In this document: positions 52,834 to 61,235 of the stretch, piece by piece
How the letters are laid out: every line of letters starts with the position of its first letter
How positions within the stretch are numbered: the stretch's first letter is position 1
Assembly: GCF_003952725.1 (NCBI RefSeq)
Contig: NZ_CP032509.1
Coordinates: 1,450,001 to 1,514,000 of the forward strand
Reading direction: 5' to 3'
DNA from: Georhizobium profundi
GTDB taxonomy: Bacteria; Pseudomonadota; Alphaproteobacteria; Rhizobiales; Rhizobiaceae
Length of the DNA stretch: 64,000 nucleotides
Position numbers and translations under genes: made by a program
Notes under the pieces: model-generated
Databases searched by the model: none
What the model was told of the DNA's origin: nothing
Seen by the model: the letters and a program-made list of their open reading frames with translations, nothing else

Positions 52834-53669
52834 GCCTGCTCCAGCGCGTCTGCTCTAAGCGCATGGCGAAGTTCTTTCGTATCGACCCTTGCGCCGGTGA
52901 AGGCGTGGAACGCGTCGATGCCCTGATGGAAGAAGAGTTCGTAGCCGCTGATGGTTGCCAATCCACGCTTTTGCGCATCCATCAGGAATTGCGTGTCGAC
53001 CGGCGTGTAGACCGCATCGAACGCCCAGCCGGCTTTTGGCATGAGGGCTGAAGGAACAGCTGTGCCGGGAATGCCGGTCATGCCGAGAGGCGTGCAATTG
53101 ACGATCCCGTCAGCGCCTTCTGTCGCGTCCTCGATCGTGGGGCATACCGAGACAGTCATACCGGGAGCATTTGTGCGAAGTGCGTTTGCCAGCGCTTCGG
53201 CACGCACGGCGTCGGTGTCGAAGATGTGCAGCGCGGTCGCCTTGAGTTCGGCCAGCGCAAAGGCCACCGCCTTGCCAACCCCACCGGCACCCGCCATGGC
53301 GACCGTGCCGGGCGTCATGGCCGGCAGGCTCTCACGGAACGCGGCGACGAAGCCGGTGTAGTCGGTGTTGGTGCCGGAAGGGCCAGCTCCATCGAAGATC
53401 ACCGTATTGCAGGCAGCAATCGCCCGCACGCGGGGATCGGGCACGTTCAACGTCGGAAACACGCGCTCCTTGTAGGGATAGGTGATGTTGATGCCGCGGA
53501 AGCCGCTCTCACGGCACTGATCGAACACCGCGTCGAAATCGAGACCCATGTCGGCTGGGATCAGCGGCTCGTAAGTAACATCTAAGCCGCAGAGCCGTCC
53601 CGCCAGCCGGTGCAGCATGGGCGACTTGGAGCGCTTGATGTTGTCACCGATCAATCCGAGCCGAAACAT
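52830..53669 (-). CDS. Shikimate/quinate dehydrogenase (AroE/YdiB family)
   Basis: A 279-residue NAD(P)-dependent dehydrogenase that interconverts shikimate with 3-dehydroshikimate, and possibly quinate with 3-dehydroquinate. Substrate residues: Ser in KRSKSPMLHRL, catalytic Lys in INITYPYKERVF, Asp in TNTDYTGF, Gln in ELFFHQGIDAF. The cofactor loop is GAGGVGKAVAFAL. The start at 53669 follows AGGA. In this setting, next to the dehydroshikimate dehydratase, it is likely a catabolic paralogue rather than the biosynthetic AroE. Confidence 0.88.
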   Translation of the reverse strand: MFRLGLIGDNIKRSKSPMLHRLAGRLCGLDVTYEPLIPADMGLDFDAVFDQCRESGFRGINITYPYKERVFPTLNVPDPRVRAIAACNTVIFDGAGPSGTNTDYTGFVAAFRESLPAMTPGTVAMAGAGGVGKAVAFALAELKATALHIFDTDAVRAEALANALRTNAPGMTVSVCPTIEDATEGADGIVNCTPLGMTGIPGTAVPSALMPKAGWAFDAVYTPVDTQFLMDAQKRGLATISGYELFFHQGIDAFHAFTGARVDTKELRHALRADALEQA

Positions 53670-53729
53670 GTTCTGTGATCCTGTCGTCGCAACGCGCGGC
53701 GCCCAGATGCGCCGGTATAATGACAACAG

Positions 53730-53758
53730 ACATAATCCATTTCATCCGATATTTTCAA
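53730..53758 (-). promoter_or_regulatory. Probable promoter of the shikimate dehydrogenase operon
   Basis: On the minus strand TTGAAA (complement of 53753-53758) and TTATGT (complement of 53730-53735) are 17 bp apart, about 60 bases upstream of the dehydrogenase start. Read by eye only. The flanking gap 53670-53790 is AT-rich and holds no other feature. Confidence 0.4.
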
Positions 53759-53790
53759 CTTTGAATGATTAAGGACGATCAGGTTCTGTA

Positions 53791-54465
53791 TCAGGCCTTG
53801 ATCGTTCCTGTGGCCAAGGCATGTTCGACACCGCCGCCCACGTGCTTTTCCAGCATCGATTTCGCCGTCGGGGCATCGCGATCGAGCGCCGCTTCCAGCA
53901 TCACGCGGTGCTCGCGCGCCGCGATGTCGCCTCGAAACGACAGCGCGATCATCTGGTAACGCAGGTATTTGTCGAAGATGGCGGCGTGGGTATCCATCAA
54001 CACCTTGGAACCGCAGGCCGAGATGAGCGCCTGGTGAAACTCCCAGTCATAGCGCTTCCACATCTCCGTCTGGCTCATGTCGCCATCGCGCATGCGTTGC
54101 TCCAGCGCTGCGAGCTTGTGGTGAGCGGCAACGACGCGGCCTTCCCATTCCACATCGCCGGCCGCAAAGGACTGCTCGAGCGCAAATCCCTCGAGAAGCT
54201 GGCGCAGCGCCGCAACTTCGCGCAGGTTTTCCACCGACACCGGCGCAGCTTCGAAGCCACGCTGGCCTTCGGCGACGACCAGCCCTTCCGAGGTCAACCG
54301 GCTGAGAATCTCGCGCAAGGTGCTGATGCTTGCGCCGTAGACATCCTTCAACTTGTCAAGCTTCAGCTTCTGGCTGGGGGCGATACGGCCGAAGATGATA
54401 TCGGCGCGGATGCGGCGATAGGCATTGTCCCCGATCGTTTCAGTATGAATAACCGGTTCGGTCAT
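53791..54465 (-). CDS. GntR family (FCD) regulator, first of a tandem pair
   Basis: A 224-residue GntR/FCD regulator. HTH region: KLKDVYGASISTLREILSRLTSEGL. The FCD domain carries YDWEFHQALISACGS and EHRVMLEAALDRD. It is a close paralogue of the gene at 54530; the two share ESFAAGDxEWEGRVVAAHHKLA-type blocks and most of the HTH. Both lie between the shikimate enzymes and the TRAP transporter and probably sense a pathway acid. Confidence 0.92.
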   Translation of the reverse strand: MTEPVIHTETIGDNAYRRIRADIIFGRIAPSQKLKLDKLKDVYGASISTLREILSRLTSEGLVVAEGQRGFEAAPVSVENLREVAALRQLLEGFALEQSFAAGDVEWEGRVVAAHHKLAALEQRMRDGDMSQTEMWKRYDWEFHQALISACGSKVLMDTHAAIFDKYLRYQMIALSFRGDIAAREHRVMLEAALDRDAPTAKSMLEKHVGGGVEHALATGTIKA

Positions 54466-54529
54466 CTTTCACTCTCTGCCACAGATTTCCACCGAAGCTG
54501 CCCGAGCACGGTGTGCAATTCAACTGATC

Positions 54530-55213
54530 TCACTGGGCTGCCAATGGAAAGAGCCCTTGCTCAACGGTGTAATCCACGCAGGCGTGGATGTGTCGGTCGA
54601 GCGTGCGGAGAGCGGTGTCGGCGTCGCGCACGAGCGCGCAATCCAGCAGTGTCCGGTGTTCACCGACCGCGATCTCGCCGCGGAAACGCACGGCCAGGAT
54701 CTGGTAGCGCAGGAACTGGTCGAAGATGACGCTGTGCGTATCCATGAGCGCGCGGGATCCGCAGGCCGAAATCAGCGCGTGATGGAATTCGCGGTCGTAG
54801 TGCTTCCATGCCGATGTCTGTTCCAAGTCACCGGCAAGAATGAGCGTTTCCAGCCGTGCGAGCTTGTGGTGGGCTGCGACGACTCGGCCCTCCCACTCGA
54901 TGTCGCCGGCCGCAAACGATTCCTGCAGCGCATGGCCTTCGAGCAGGCCCCGCATGGCCGCGACTTCCCGGAAATTCGCCGCCGAAATCGGTGCGACCTC
55001 GAAACCGCGTTGACCTTCGGCGGTCACCAGGCCCTCGGAAGACAGGCGATAGAGGACCTCGCGCAGCGTGCTGACGCTTGTGGCATAGCGCGTGCGAAGC
55101 CGCTCCAGCCGCAGGCGTTCGCCCGGGCCCAGATGGCCGAAAATAATATCGGTTCGAATGCGGCGATAGGTTGCGTCGCCCGCAGTCTCCGGTGAATGGA
55201 TGTCGCCGCTCAA
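54530..55213 (-). CDS. GntR family (FCD) regulator, second of a tandem pair
   Basis: A 227-residue regulator from a TTG at 55213, chosen because GGAGG lies 8 bases upstream and because its N-terminus then matches the paralogue (GDATYRRIRTDIIFG against GDNAYRRIRADIIFG). An ATG-led extension to 55390 is open but unlike the family. HTH: RLRTRYATSVSTLREVLYRLSSEGL. FCD: YDREFHHALISACGSRALMD. It is divergent from the TRAP operon at 55423. Confidence 0.88.
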   Translation of the reverse strand: MSGDIHSPETAGDATYRRIRTDIIFGHLGPGERLRLERLRTRYATSVSTLREVLYRLSSEGLVTAEGQRGFEVAPISAANFREVAAMRGLLEGHALQESFAAGDIEWEGRVVAAHHKLARLETLILAGDLEQTSAWKHYDREFHHALISACGSRALMDTHSVIFDQFLRYQILAVRFRGEIAVGEHRTLLDCALVRDADTALRTLDRHIHACVDYTVEQGLFPLAAQ

Positions 55214-55422
55214 GCGCAAATCCTCCTCAGCGCCCTGTTCCTCTGCCCGACCTGATGGCTCCAGGCAAGCTCGCCGAGCGCATCTGCCGTGACCAGATAT
55301 AATCAATAATCTCATACGAAATCCACGACGCCTATTGAAATGCGCTTTGTCGAGTGGCATGAAAAGCGGTATCCGCCGGCTGGAGGCCATGGGCGGGCAA
55401 GAAATTCAAAGGGAGGACCCTC

Positions 55423-56412
55423 ATGTTTTCGAAGTTTTCACGCCGCTCCATCCTCGCCGCTGGCGCGCTCATCCTGTCGGCTGCCGTCAGCGTTCCGGCG
55501 ATTGCCCAAGAGCCTGTCGAGCTGCGGTTCTCGGCTGTCTTCTCGGATCAGGACATCCGAGCGCGCATGATGGAGCGCTTCACCGAGGAGCTCGGCGACG
55601 AATTCCAGTTCCAGGGTTATTACGGTGGCAACCTCTTCAAGCAGGGCACGGAACTGGTCGCGCTTCAGCGTGGCAATCTGGAGATGGGCAACATCGCCCC
55701 GCAGGATATCTCCAACCAGATCCCGGCTTGGTCTATCCTGACATCGGCATATCTCTTCCGCGACGCCGATCACCTGCGCACCTTCTTCAACAGCGAGGCT
55801 GGTGAAGAGATGAAGCAGATGGTCGAGGACCAGCTTTCGGTGAAGATCCTCGGCCCCACCTATTTCGGTGCCCGCCATGTCGGTCTTCGCACCGAAGGAC
55901 GCATCGAGACACCTGAAGATCTGCAGGGCGTGAACCTGCGCATGCCGGGTGGTGACGCCTGGCAGTTCCTCGGGCAGGCGCTTGGCGCAAACCCGACGCC
56001 GATGGCCTATGCCGAAGTCTACACCGGCCTGCAGACCGGCGCGATCGACGGCCAGGACAATCCGCTGCCGAACGTTCAGAACATGAAGTTCTACGAAGTG
56101 ATGTCGCAGATCGTGCTAACATCGCATCTCGTCGGCTTCGACCTTCTGACGATTTCTCTGGATGCCTGGAACGGACTGACGCCAGAGCAGCAGGAAACGC
56201 TGCAGGCAGCAGCCGACAACGCGATCGATTGGAGCCAGGCCGAGCACGTGAAGCAGGAAGCGGAACTCGCCGCCTATTTCGCGGAGCAGGGCCTTGAAGT
56301 GTACGAGCCCAATCTCGATGCCTTCCGCGAGTATGCCCAGAACCTCTACCTGGAATCGAGCCTCGCCGAGAGCTGGCCCGAGGGCATGGTCGAGACCATC
56401 AACGGCATGTAA
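55423..56412 (+). CDS. TRAP transporter substrate-binding protein (DctP)
   Basis: A 329-residue periplasmic receptor. Signal peptide SRRSILAAGALILSAAVSVPAIA. The mature domain has the DctP substrate-arginine segment in TPEDLQGVNLRMPGGDAWQFLGQALG (written here without its first residues) and VYTGLQTGAIDGQDNPL. Clustering with aroQ and dehydroshikimate enzymes points to quinate, shikimate, dehydroshikimate or protocatechuate as ligand (inference). Confidence 0.9.
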   Translation: MFSKFSRRSILAAGALILSAAVSVPAIAQEPVELRFSAVFSDQDIRARMMERFTEELGDEFQFQGYYGGNLFKQGTELVALQRGNLEMGNIAPQDISNQIPAWSILTSAYLFRDADHLRTFFNSEAGEEMKQMVEDQLSVKILGPTYFGARHVGLRTEGRIETPEDLQGVNLRMPGGDAWQFLGQALGANPTPMAYAEVYTGLQTGAIDGQDNPLPNVQNMKFYEVMSQIVLTSHLVGFDLLTISLDAWNGLTPEQQETLQAAADNAIDWSQAEHVKQEAELAAYFAEQGLEVYEPNLDAFREYAQNLYLESSLAESWPEGMVETINGM

Positions 56413-56422
56413 TGCGATAACG

Positions 56423-56456
56423 ATCAGCCGTGGCTCCGCGCGGAGCCACGGCTGAT
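56423..56456 (+). terminator. Strong intercistronic hairpin between dctP and dctQ
   Basis: ATCAGCCGTGGCTCCG (56423-56438) pairs perfectly with CGGAGCCACGGCTGAT (56441-56456), a 16-bp stem 10 bases after the receptor stop. There is no U-tract, so partial termination or mRNA stabilisation favouring receptor production is more likely than full termination. Confidence 0.7.
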
Positions 56457-56483
56457 TGGCTTGCAACCGTCGAGGAGGTCACG

Positions 56484-56996
56484 ATGCGTCTCATGCCCGT
56501 GTTGCGCTGGCTTAACCGGCGCGCCGAGAACATTCTCGCCATCATGATGGGCGTGATGTTCGTCGCGTTCATTACGCAGATTGTCTTTCGATACTTCCTC
56601 AATTTCCCGACGGGCTGGACATCCGAACTGTCCGTCATCATGTGGCTGTGGATGGTTCTCTGGGGCGCGGCCTTCGTCATTCGCGAAGACGAAGAGATCC
56701 GGTTCGACCTCCTGTTCTGGATGGTGCCTCCAGCCGCACGTCGCGTCATGCTGATCGTCGGCGGTGCTTGGCTGATCGGGCTCTATGTCTTCTCGCTGCC
56801 GGCGGTCGTGGATTACGTGACCTTCATGAAGGTGCAGTCCACGGCTTACCTGAAAATCCGCTTCGACTGGCTCTTCTCGATCTACGTGTTCTTCGCCGTC
56901 GCCGTGATCTGCCGTTACGCCTATCTCGTCTGGCGCGCCATCCGTGGTGGCGAGACCCGCGACGCCGACCCTACAGAAGCGAGTTCGGGCCTATGA
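56484..56996 (+). CDS. TRAP transporter small permease (DctQ)
   Basis: A 170-residue four-helix protein from the ATG at 56484 preceded by GAGGAGG. Helices: ILAIMMGVMFVAFITQIVFRY, LSVIMWLWMVLWGAAFVI, VMLIVGGAWLIGLYVFSLP and WLFSIYVFFAVAVICRYAYL. It overlaps the large permease gene by 4 bases. Confidence 0.9.
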   Translation: MRLMPVLRWLNRRAENILAIMMGVMFVAFITQIVFRYFLNFPTGWTSELSVIMWLWMVLWGAAFVIREDEEIRFDLLFWMVPPAARRVMLIVGGAWLIGLYVFSLPAVVDYVTFMKVQSTAYLKIRFDWLFSIYVFFAVAVICRYAYLVWRAIRGGETRDADPTEASSGL

Positions 56997-58294
56997 GCCT
57001 TTCCGATCCCTTCACGCTGTGCATCGTCACGCTGGTCGCAATGAGCCTCCTCGGCCTGCCGATCGGCCACGCGATGATCGGCGCCTCGATCCTCTATCTC
57101 TACGCCGCCGGCCTCGACATGGGCACGGCTGCCGAGCAGCTGCTGAACAGCATGTTCACCAGCTACACGATGCTTGCCGTGCCGCTGTTCATCCTCGCCG
57201 CCGAGCTGATGAATTCCGGCTCGATGACGATCCGCCTTCTGAACTTCTGCAACGCGCTCGTCGGGCGTTTTCGCGGAGGGTTGGCGCAGGTCAACATCCT
57301 GCAGAGCCTCATTTTCGCGGGCATGTCCGGCTCGGCGATCGCCGATGCCGCCGGCATGGGCAAGATGATGCAGAAGATGATGACGGAGAACAACAAGTAC
57401 ACGCCGAGCTTCGCGGCATCGCTGACCGCCGTGTCGGCCGTCATGGCGCCGATTCTTCCGCCGTCCATTCCGCTCGTCATCTACTCGCTGGTATCCAACG
57501 CCTCCATCGGCTTCCTGTTTCTTGCCGGTATCCTGCCCGGCCTGCTCATCGCGCTCAGCCAGATGGTGATTGTCGCCTGGAGCGCGCGCCGCCAGAACTT
57601 CCCGACGGAAGCGCCGGTGCCCGTGCGCAAGCTGCCTGGGATCACCATGCGCGCGCTGCCGGCGCTGATGCTGCCCGTTGTGCTTCTCGTCGGCCTGCGC
57701 GGCGGCGTGATGACGCCGACGGAAGCAGCCGCCGTCGCTGCCGGCTACGCGCTGGTCGTCTCCGCCATCATCCACCGTGACGTCGGTTTGCGCGAGTTCT
57801 TCGCCTCGCTACTGTCAGCCGGCCGCATGACGGCGTCCGTCGGCATGCTGATCGCCGGTGCGATGGTCTTCAACTATGTGGTAACGGTCGAGAACATTCC
57901 GGCATCGCTCAGCGCTTTTCTTTTGAGCTTCGAACTCACGCCGCTGACATTTCTGCTGCTCGTCAACCTCGTGCTTCTGCTGCTCGGTTGCTTGCTGGAA
58001 GGAACGACGATCATTCTCGTGATCGTGCCGGTGCTCGTGCCGACCGCCCAGGCGCTGGGCATCGACATGGTGCATTTCGGGATCGTGGTGGTGTTCAACG
58101 TGATGCTCGGCCTGATCACGCCACCTTATGGGCTGCTGCTCTTCGTCGTCGCCCGTGTCTCGGGCGCGCCGCTGCGCGATATCGTGCGTGACACAATGCC
58201 GTTCCTGATCGGCATGTTCGTCGCGCTGGCGATCATCACCTTCATCCCCTCGGTCGTGCTCTTCGTGCCGCGCCTGTTCGGCTACTCCGGCTAA
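56993..58294 (+). CDS. TRAP transporter large permease (DctM)
   Basis: A 433-residue transport subunit from the ATG at 56993. DctM motifs: [52 protein letters not shown] and [19 protein letters not shown] near the C-terminus. It lies 17 bases before aroQ on the same strand, which ties the transporter to dehydroquinate metabolism. Confidence 0.93.
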   Translation: MSLSDPFTLCIVTLVAMSLLGLPIGHAMIGASILYLYAAGLDMGTAAEQLLNSMFTSYTMLAVPLFILAAELMNSGSMTIRLLNFCNALVGRFRGGLAQVNILQSLIFAGMSGSAIADAAGMGKMMQKMMTENNKYTPSFAASLTAVSAVMAPILPPSIPLVIYSLVSNASIGFLFLAGILPGLLIALSQMVIVAWSARRQNFPTEAPVPVRKLPGITMRALPALMLPVVLLVGLRGGVMTPTEAAAVAAGYALVVSAIIHRDVGLREFFASLLSAGRMTASVGMLIAGAMVFNYVVTVENIPASLSAFLLSFELTPLTFLLLVNLVLLLLGCLLEGTTIILVIVPVLVPTAQALGIDMVHFGIVVVFNVMLGLITPPYGLLLFVVARVSGAPLRDIVRDTMPFLIGMFVALAIITFIPSVVLFVPRLFGYSG

Positions 58295-58311
58295 TCTTGG
58301 AATTCGTACCC

Positions 58312-58749
58312 ATGCCCCATCCGATCTATGTCCTGAACGGTCCGAACCTGAACCGGCTCGGCAAGCGAGAGCCTGAGATCTATGGCCACACGACGCTCGC
58401 CGAGGTCGAGGTCATGTGCCGAGAGGCCGCGGGTGAGACGGAGATCGTGTTCCACCAGTCGAACCGTGAATATGAACTGGTCGACTGGATTCATGAGGCC
58501 ATCGACCGGCCGGCCGCAGGCATCATCATCAATCCTGCTGGGCTGACCTTCACGTCGGTGCCGATCATGGACGCGTTGAAGATGTTTTCGGGCCCGATCA
58601 TCGAGCTCCACATCTCGAATATCCATCGCCGCGAAGCGGTCTACCACAACTCGCTGATGTCGAAGGTCGCGACCGCCGTCATCGCCGGGCTTGGCCCGAA
58701 GGGTTACCGCACGGCTGTGCGGGCCATGGGTGATCTCGTCGACGCCTGA
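58312..58749 (+). CDS. aroQ: Type II 3-dehydroquinate dehydratase
   Basis: A 145-residue enzyme that converts 3-dehydroquinate to 3-dehydroshikimate. Motifs: [17 protein letters not shown] (lid loop with the catalytic Arg and Tyr), [34 protein letters not shown] and [15 protein letters not shown] (catalytic His). I start at the ATG at 58312; a TTG at 58297 is open. Its place downstream of a TRAP importer suggests quinate catabolism rather than biosynthesis. Confidence 0.92.
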   Translation: MPHPIYVLNGPNLNRLGKREPEIYGHTTLAEVEVMCREAAGETEIVFHQSNREYELVDWIHEAIDRPAAGIIINPAGLTFTSVPIMDALKMFSGPIIELHISNIHRREAVYHNSLMSKVATAVIAGLGPKGYRTAVRAMGDLVDA

Positions 58750-58774
58750 CCTTCCGCCACGCGCCGACGAAAGC

Positions 58775-60292
58775 TTAGAGCATGTCGGCCGGAAGAAGCG
58801 CCTCAGGCAGGTTCTGGTAGGCGACCGGGCGCAGAAAGCGGCGGATCGCGAGCGTTCCGACGGATGTGGCGGCAACATTGGTGCTGGCAGGGTAGGGGCC
58901 GCCATGCATCATGGCATCCACCACCTCGACGCCTGTAGGAAAACCGTTCGCAAGGATGCGCCCGGCCTTCTGTTCCAGGATCGGCATCAGCCGCTGGGCC
59001 GTGTCCGTATCAGCGTCATCCAGCTGCAGCGTAACGGTGAGCTGGCCTTCGAGTGCATCAGCTATGGTCAGCAGGTGATCTTCGCTGCGGGCCCGCACCA
59101 CGATGCCCGCGGGACCGAACACTTCTTCCGCCAGTTCCGGGTTCGAGATGAACGTGTCGGCGTCGGTCGCAAAGAGGCCGGCAGTGGCCGCGCGTCCAGT
59201 GGCTTCCGGCGCGCAGATGGTGCGGACGGCGTTGCCGGCTGCGAGCTTTGCGGCATTGCGCCCGAAAGCCGTGGCAATGCCGGCCGAGAGCATGGTCTGC
59301 TGCGGCACTTGACGAAGCTGATTGGCTGCTTCGGTCTCGATAAGGTCGGCACTCGCTTCGGGAACGATCAGGACGCCAGGATTGGTGCAGAACTGGCCGG
59401 CACCCATCGTGAGCGACGCTGCCCAGTTGCGCGCGATTTCGGCACCACGGCTCTCGGCCGCGTGAGCGAGCACGAAGACCGGATTGACCGAGCCCAGTTC
59501 GCCAAAGAACGGAATGGGTTCCGGCCGGCTGACCGCCAGATCGAAGAGCGCGCGCCCACCGCGCAGTGACCCGGTGAACCCGATCGCCTTGATGAGCGGA
59601 TGCTGGACCAGCGCGGCGCCTGCCTCGTTTGTATCGGACTGCACCAGCGCGAAGACGCCGGGGTGCTGGTCCGTCGCGCGTATCGCTGCAAGGATCGCGT
59701 CGGCAACGATTTCGGACGTCCCGGGGTGCGCCTGGTGGCCCTTGACCACGACGGGGCAACCGGCAGCGAGCGCCGAGGCGGTGTCACCGCCGGCAGTCGA
59801 AAAGGCCAGCGGAAAATTGGATGCACCGAACACACCGACCGGACCGATCGGCCGCTGGACGAGGCGGATTTCCGGGCGCGGCAGCGGCTTGCGCTCCGGG
59901 TCGGCCGCGTCATGGCGCCGGTCGAGATAGGCGCCGTCACGGATATGCTTCGCGAAGAGCTGCAATTGGCCGGTCGTCCGGCCGCGTTCGCCTTCGAGGC
60001 GTGCGGCAGGCAGTCCCGTTTCGGCCATCGCGATGGCAGTGATCGCCGCGCCGCGCTCTTCGATGGCGTCGGCAATCGCTTCGAGAAACAGGGCTCGGCT
60101 TTCGCGGCTCGACCGGCTGTAAGGCAGGAATGCCGCCGCTGCCGCCTGCACCGCGAGATCGATATCGGCAGCTGTTCCGCGCGCGAACCGGGTCTCCACG
60201 CCATCGGTGCGGTCGGCTGTGAAAAAGTCGGAGCCCTCGATCCAGGCCCCGTCAATCAGATGGCGGCCGTGGAGTGTGATGGGATCAGTCAT
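58775..60292 (-). CDS. Alpha-ketoglutarate semialdehyde dehydrogenase-type aldehyde dehydrogenase
   Basis: A 505-residue aldehyde dehydrogenase of the KGSADH type, which oxidises 2-oxoglutarate semialdehyde to 2-oxoglutarate at the end of oxidative pentose/hexarate pathways. VFGASNFPLAFSTAGGDTAS and CPVVVKGHQAHPGTSE are KGSADH hallmarks; the nucleophile Cys is in GAGQFCTNPGVLIV and the Glu in FFGELGSVNPVFVL. Start at the ATG at 60292, 7 bases after the galactose dehydrogenase-like stop. Last gene of the minus-strand sugar operon. Confidence 0.9.
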   Translation of the reverse strand: MTDPITLHGRHLIDGAWIEGSDFFTADRTDGVETRFARGTAADIDLAVQAAAAAFLPYSRSSRESRALFLEAIADAIEERGAAITAIAMAETGLPAARLEGERGRTTGQLQLFAKHIRDGAYLDRRHDAADPERKPLPRPEIRLVQRPIGPVGVFGASNFPLAFSTAGGDTASALAAGCPVVVKGHQAHPGTSEIVADAILAAIRATDQHPGVFALVQSDTNEAGAALVQHPLIKAIGFTGSLRGGRALFDLAVSRPEPIPFFGELGSVNPVFVLAHAAESRGAEIARNWAASLTMGAGQFCTNPGVLIVPEASADLIETEAANQLRQVPQQTMLSAGIATAFGRNAAKLAAGNAVRTICAPEATGRAATAGLFATDADTFISNPELAEEVFGPAGIVVRARSEDHLLTIADALEGQLTVTLQLDDADTDTAQRLMPILEQKAGRILANGFPTGVEVVDAMMHGGPYPASTNVAATSVGTLAIRRFLRPVAYQNLPEALLPADML

Positions 60293-60299
60293 GGATATC

Positions 60300-61235
60300 T
60301 CATTCCTCGAAAGGTTCGACCGTGATCTTGCGGCCGAGCATGAAGGCGTCGGCGACATGGATCAGCGGGGCGAGATCCACATCGATCTCGCGCGCGTCGA
60401 TCAGTTCGGCGAAGCGGCGGTAGATGCCGGCATATTCGACATCGGCTTCCGTCATCTCGCGCCGCCCGCCGATCGTCAACTCCGCTCCGCCCTTGGATAG
60501 GCTGAGGGAGCCCGTGTCGGTGCCGATTTCGATGTCCCAGGTTTGCGGACCGGTCTGGCGCCAGTCGAAATCGGCCTCAACCGTCAGGCCGGCGGGGCCC
60601 CGGAACCGCAGCGATGCGGCAATGGGGGCTTGGCGTCCGTCCGGCACTTCGAGCGTCGATTGGACGAGGTGGACCGGTTCGGGGAGGATTTCGGTGAGAA
60701 TTGACAGGGCGTTGATGCCAGGATCGAACACGCCAAGGCCGCCCGGTTCCCAGATCCAGGCCTGGCCGGGATGCCAGCGCCGCACGTCTTCCTTCCAGGT
60801 GATGCGCACATGCCGGATCATGCGCTCGGCGAGCCAGGCGCGGGCAGCGGGAACGCCCGCCGCGAAGCGGGAGTGCCACGTCGCGAACAGGCTGACGTTC
60901 TTTGCACGCGCTCGTTCGACGAGGTCCTGAACTTCGGCGATGGTTGCACCGGGCGGCTTCTCCAAGAGGACATGCCGGCCGGCTTCAATCGCGAGGCTTG
61001 CCGCCTCGTAGCGCATCTGCGGCGGCATGCAGAGGGCGACCGCGGGAATGTCGGGCCGCTTTTCCAGAAGATCGGTCAGCTGAGCATGGTTCTCGATGCC
61101 GGGCAGGCCGTCGCGGCTGCTGACAGTTGCCGCAAGCTCGAAAGCCTCGTTGCCCTTGATGGACGGAACGTGCTGGTCCTGCGCGATCTTGCCGACACCG
61201 ACGATGGCGATCTTAATGACTGTCACGTCCGACAT
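60300..61235 (-). CDS. Gfo/Idh/MocA-family sugar dehydrogenase (D-galactose/L-arabinose 1-dehydrogenase type)
   Basis: A 311-residue NAD(P)-dependent oxidoreductase. Rossmann loop IKIAIVGVGKIAQDQHVPSI, EKPPGAT with the conserved lysine, and WIWEPGGLGVFDPGINALSIL as in D-galactose/L-arabinose 1-dehydrogenases, which are about this length. It would make the aldonolactone that becomes the dehydratase substrate. The start at 61235 overlaps the dehydratase gene end by 23 bases. Confidence 0.87.
   Translation of the reverse strand: MSDVTVIKIAIVGVGKIAQDQHVPSIKGNEAFELAATVSSRDGLPGIENHAQLTDLLEKRPDIPAVALCMPPQMRYEAASLAIEAGRHVLLEKPPGATIAEVQDLVERARAKNVSLFATWHSRFAAGVPAARAWLAERMIRHVRITWKEDVRRWHPGQAWIWEPGGLGVFDPGINALSILTEILPEPVHLVQSTLEVPDGRQAPIAASLRFRGPAGLTVEADFDWRQTGPQTWDIEIGTDTGSLSLSKGGAELTIGGRREMTEADVEYAGIYRRFAELIDAREIDVDLAPLIHVADAFMLGRKITVEPFEE

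Noticed and set aside
55284..55315. AT-rich repeats with ATAATC/AATCTC near the TRAP operon, resembling ATAATC at 53732
   Set aside because: The shared string is too short and the spacing differs, so I could not define a GntR operator from it.
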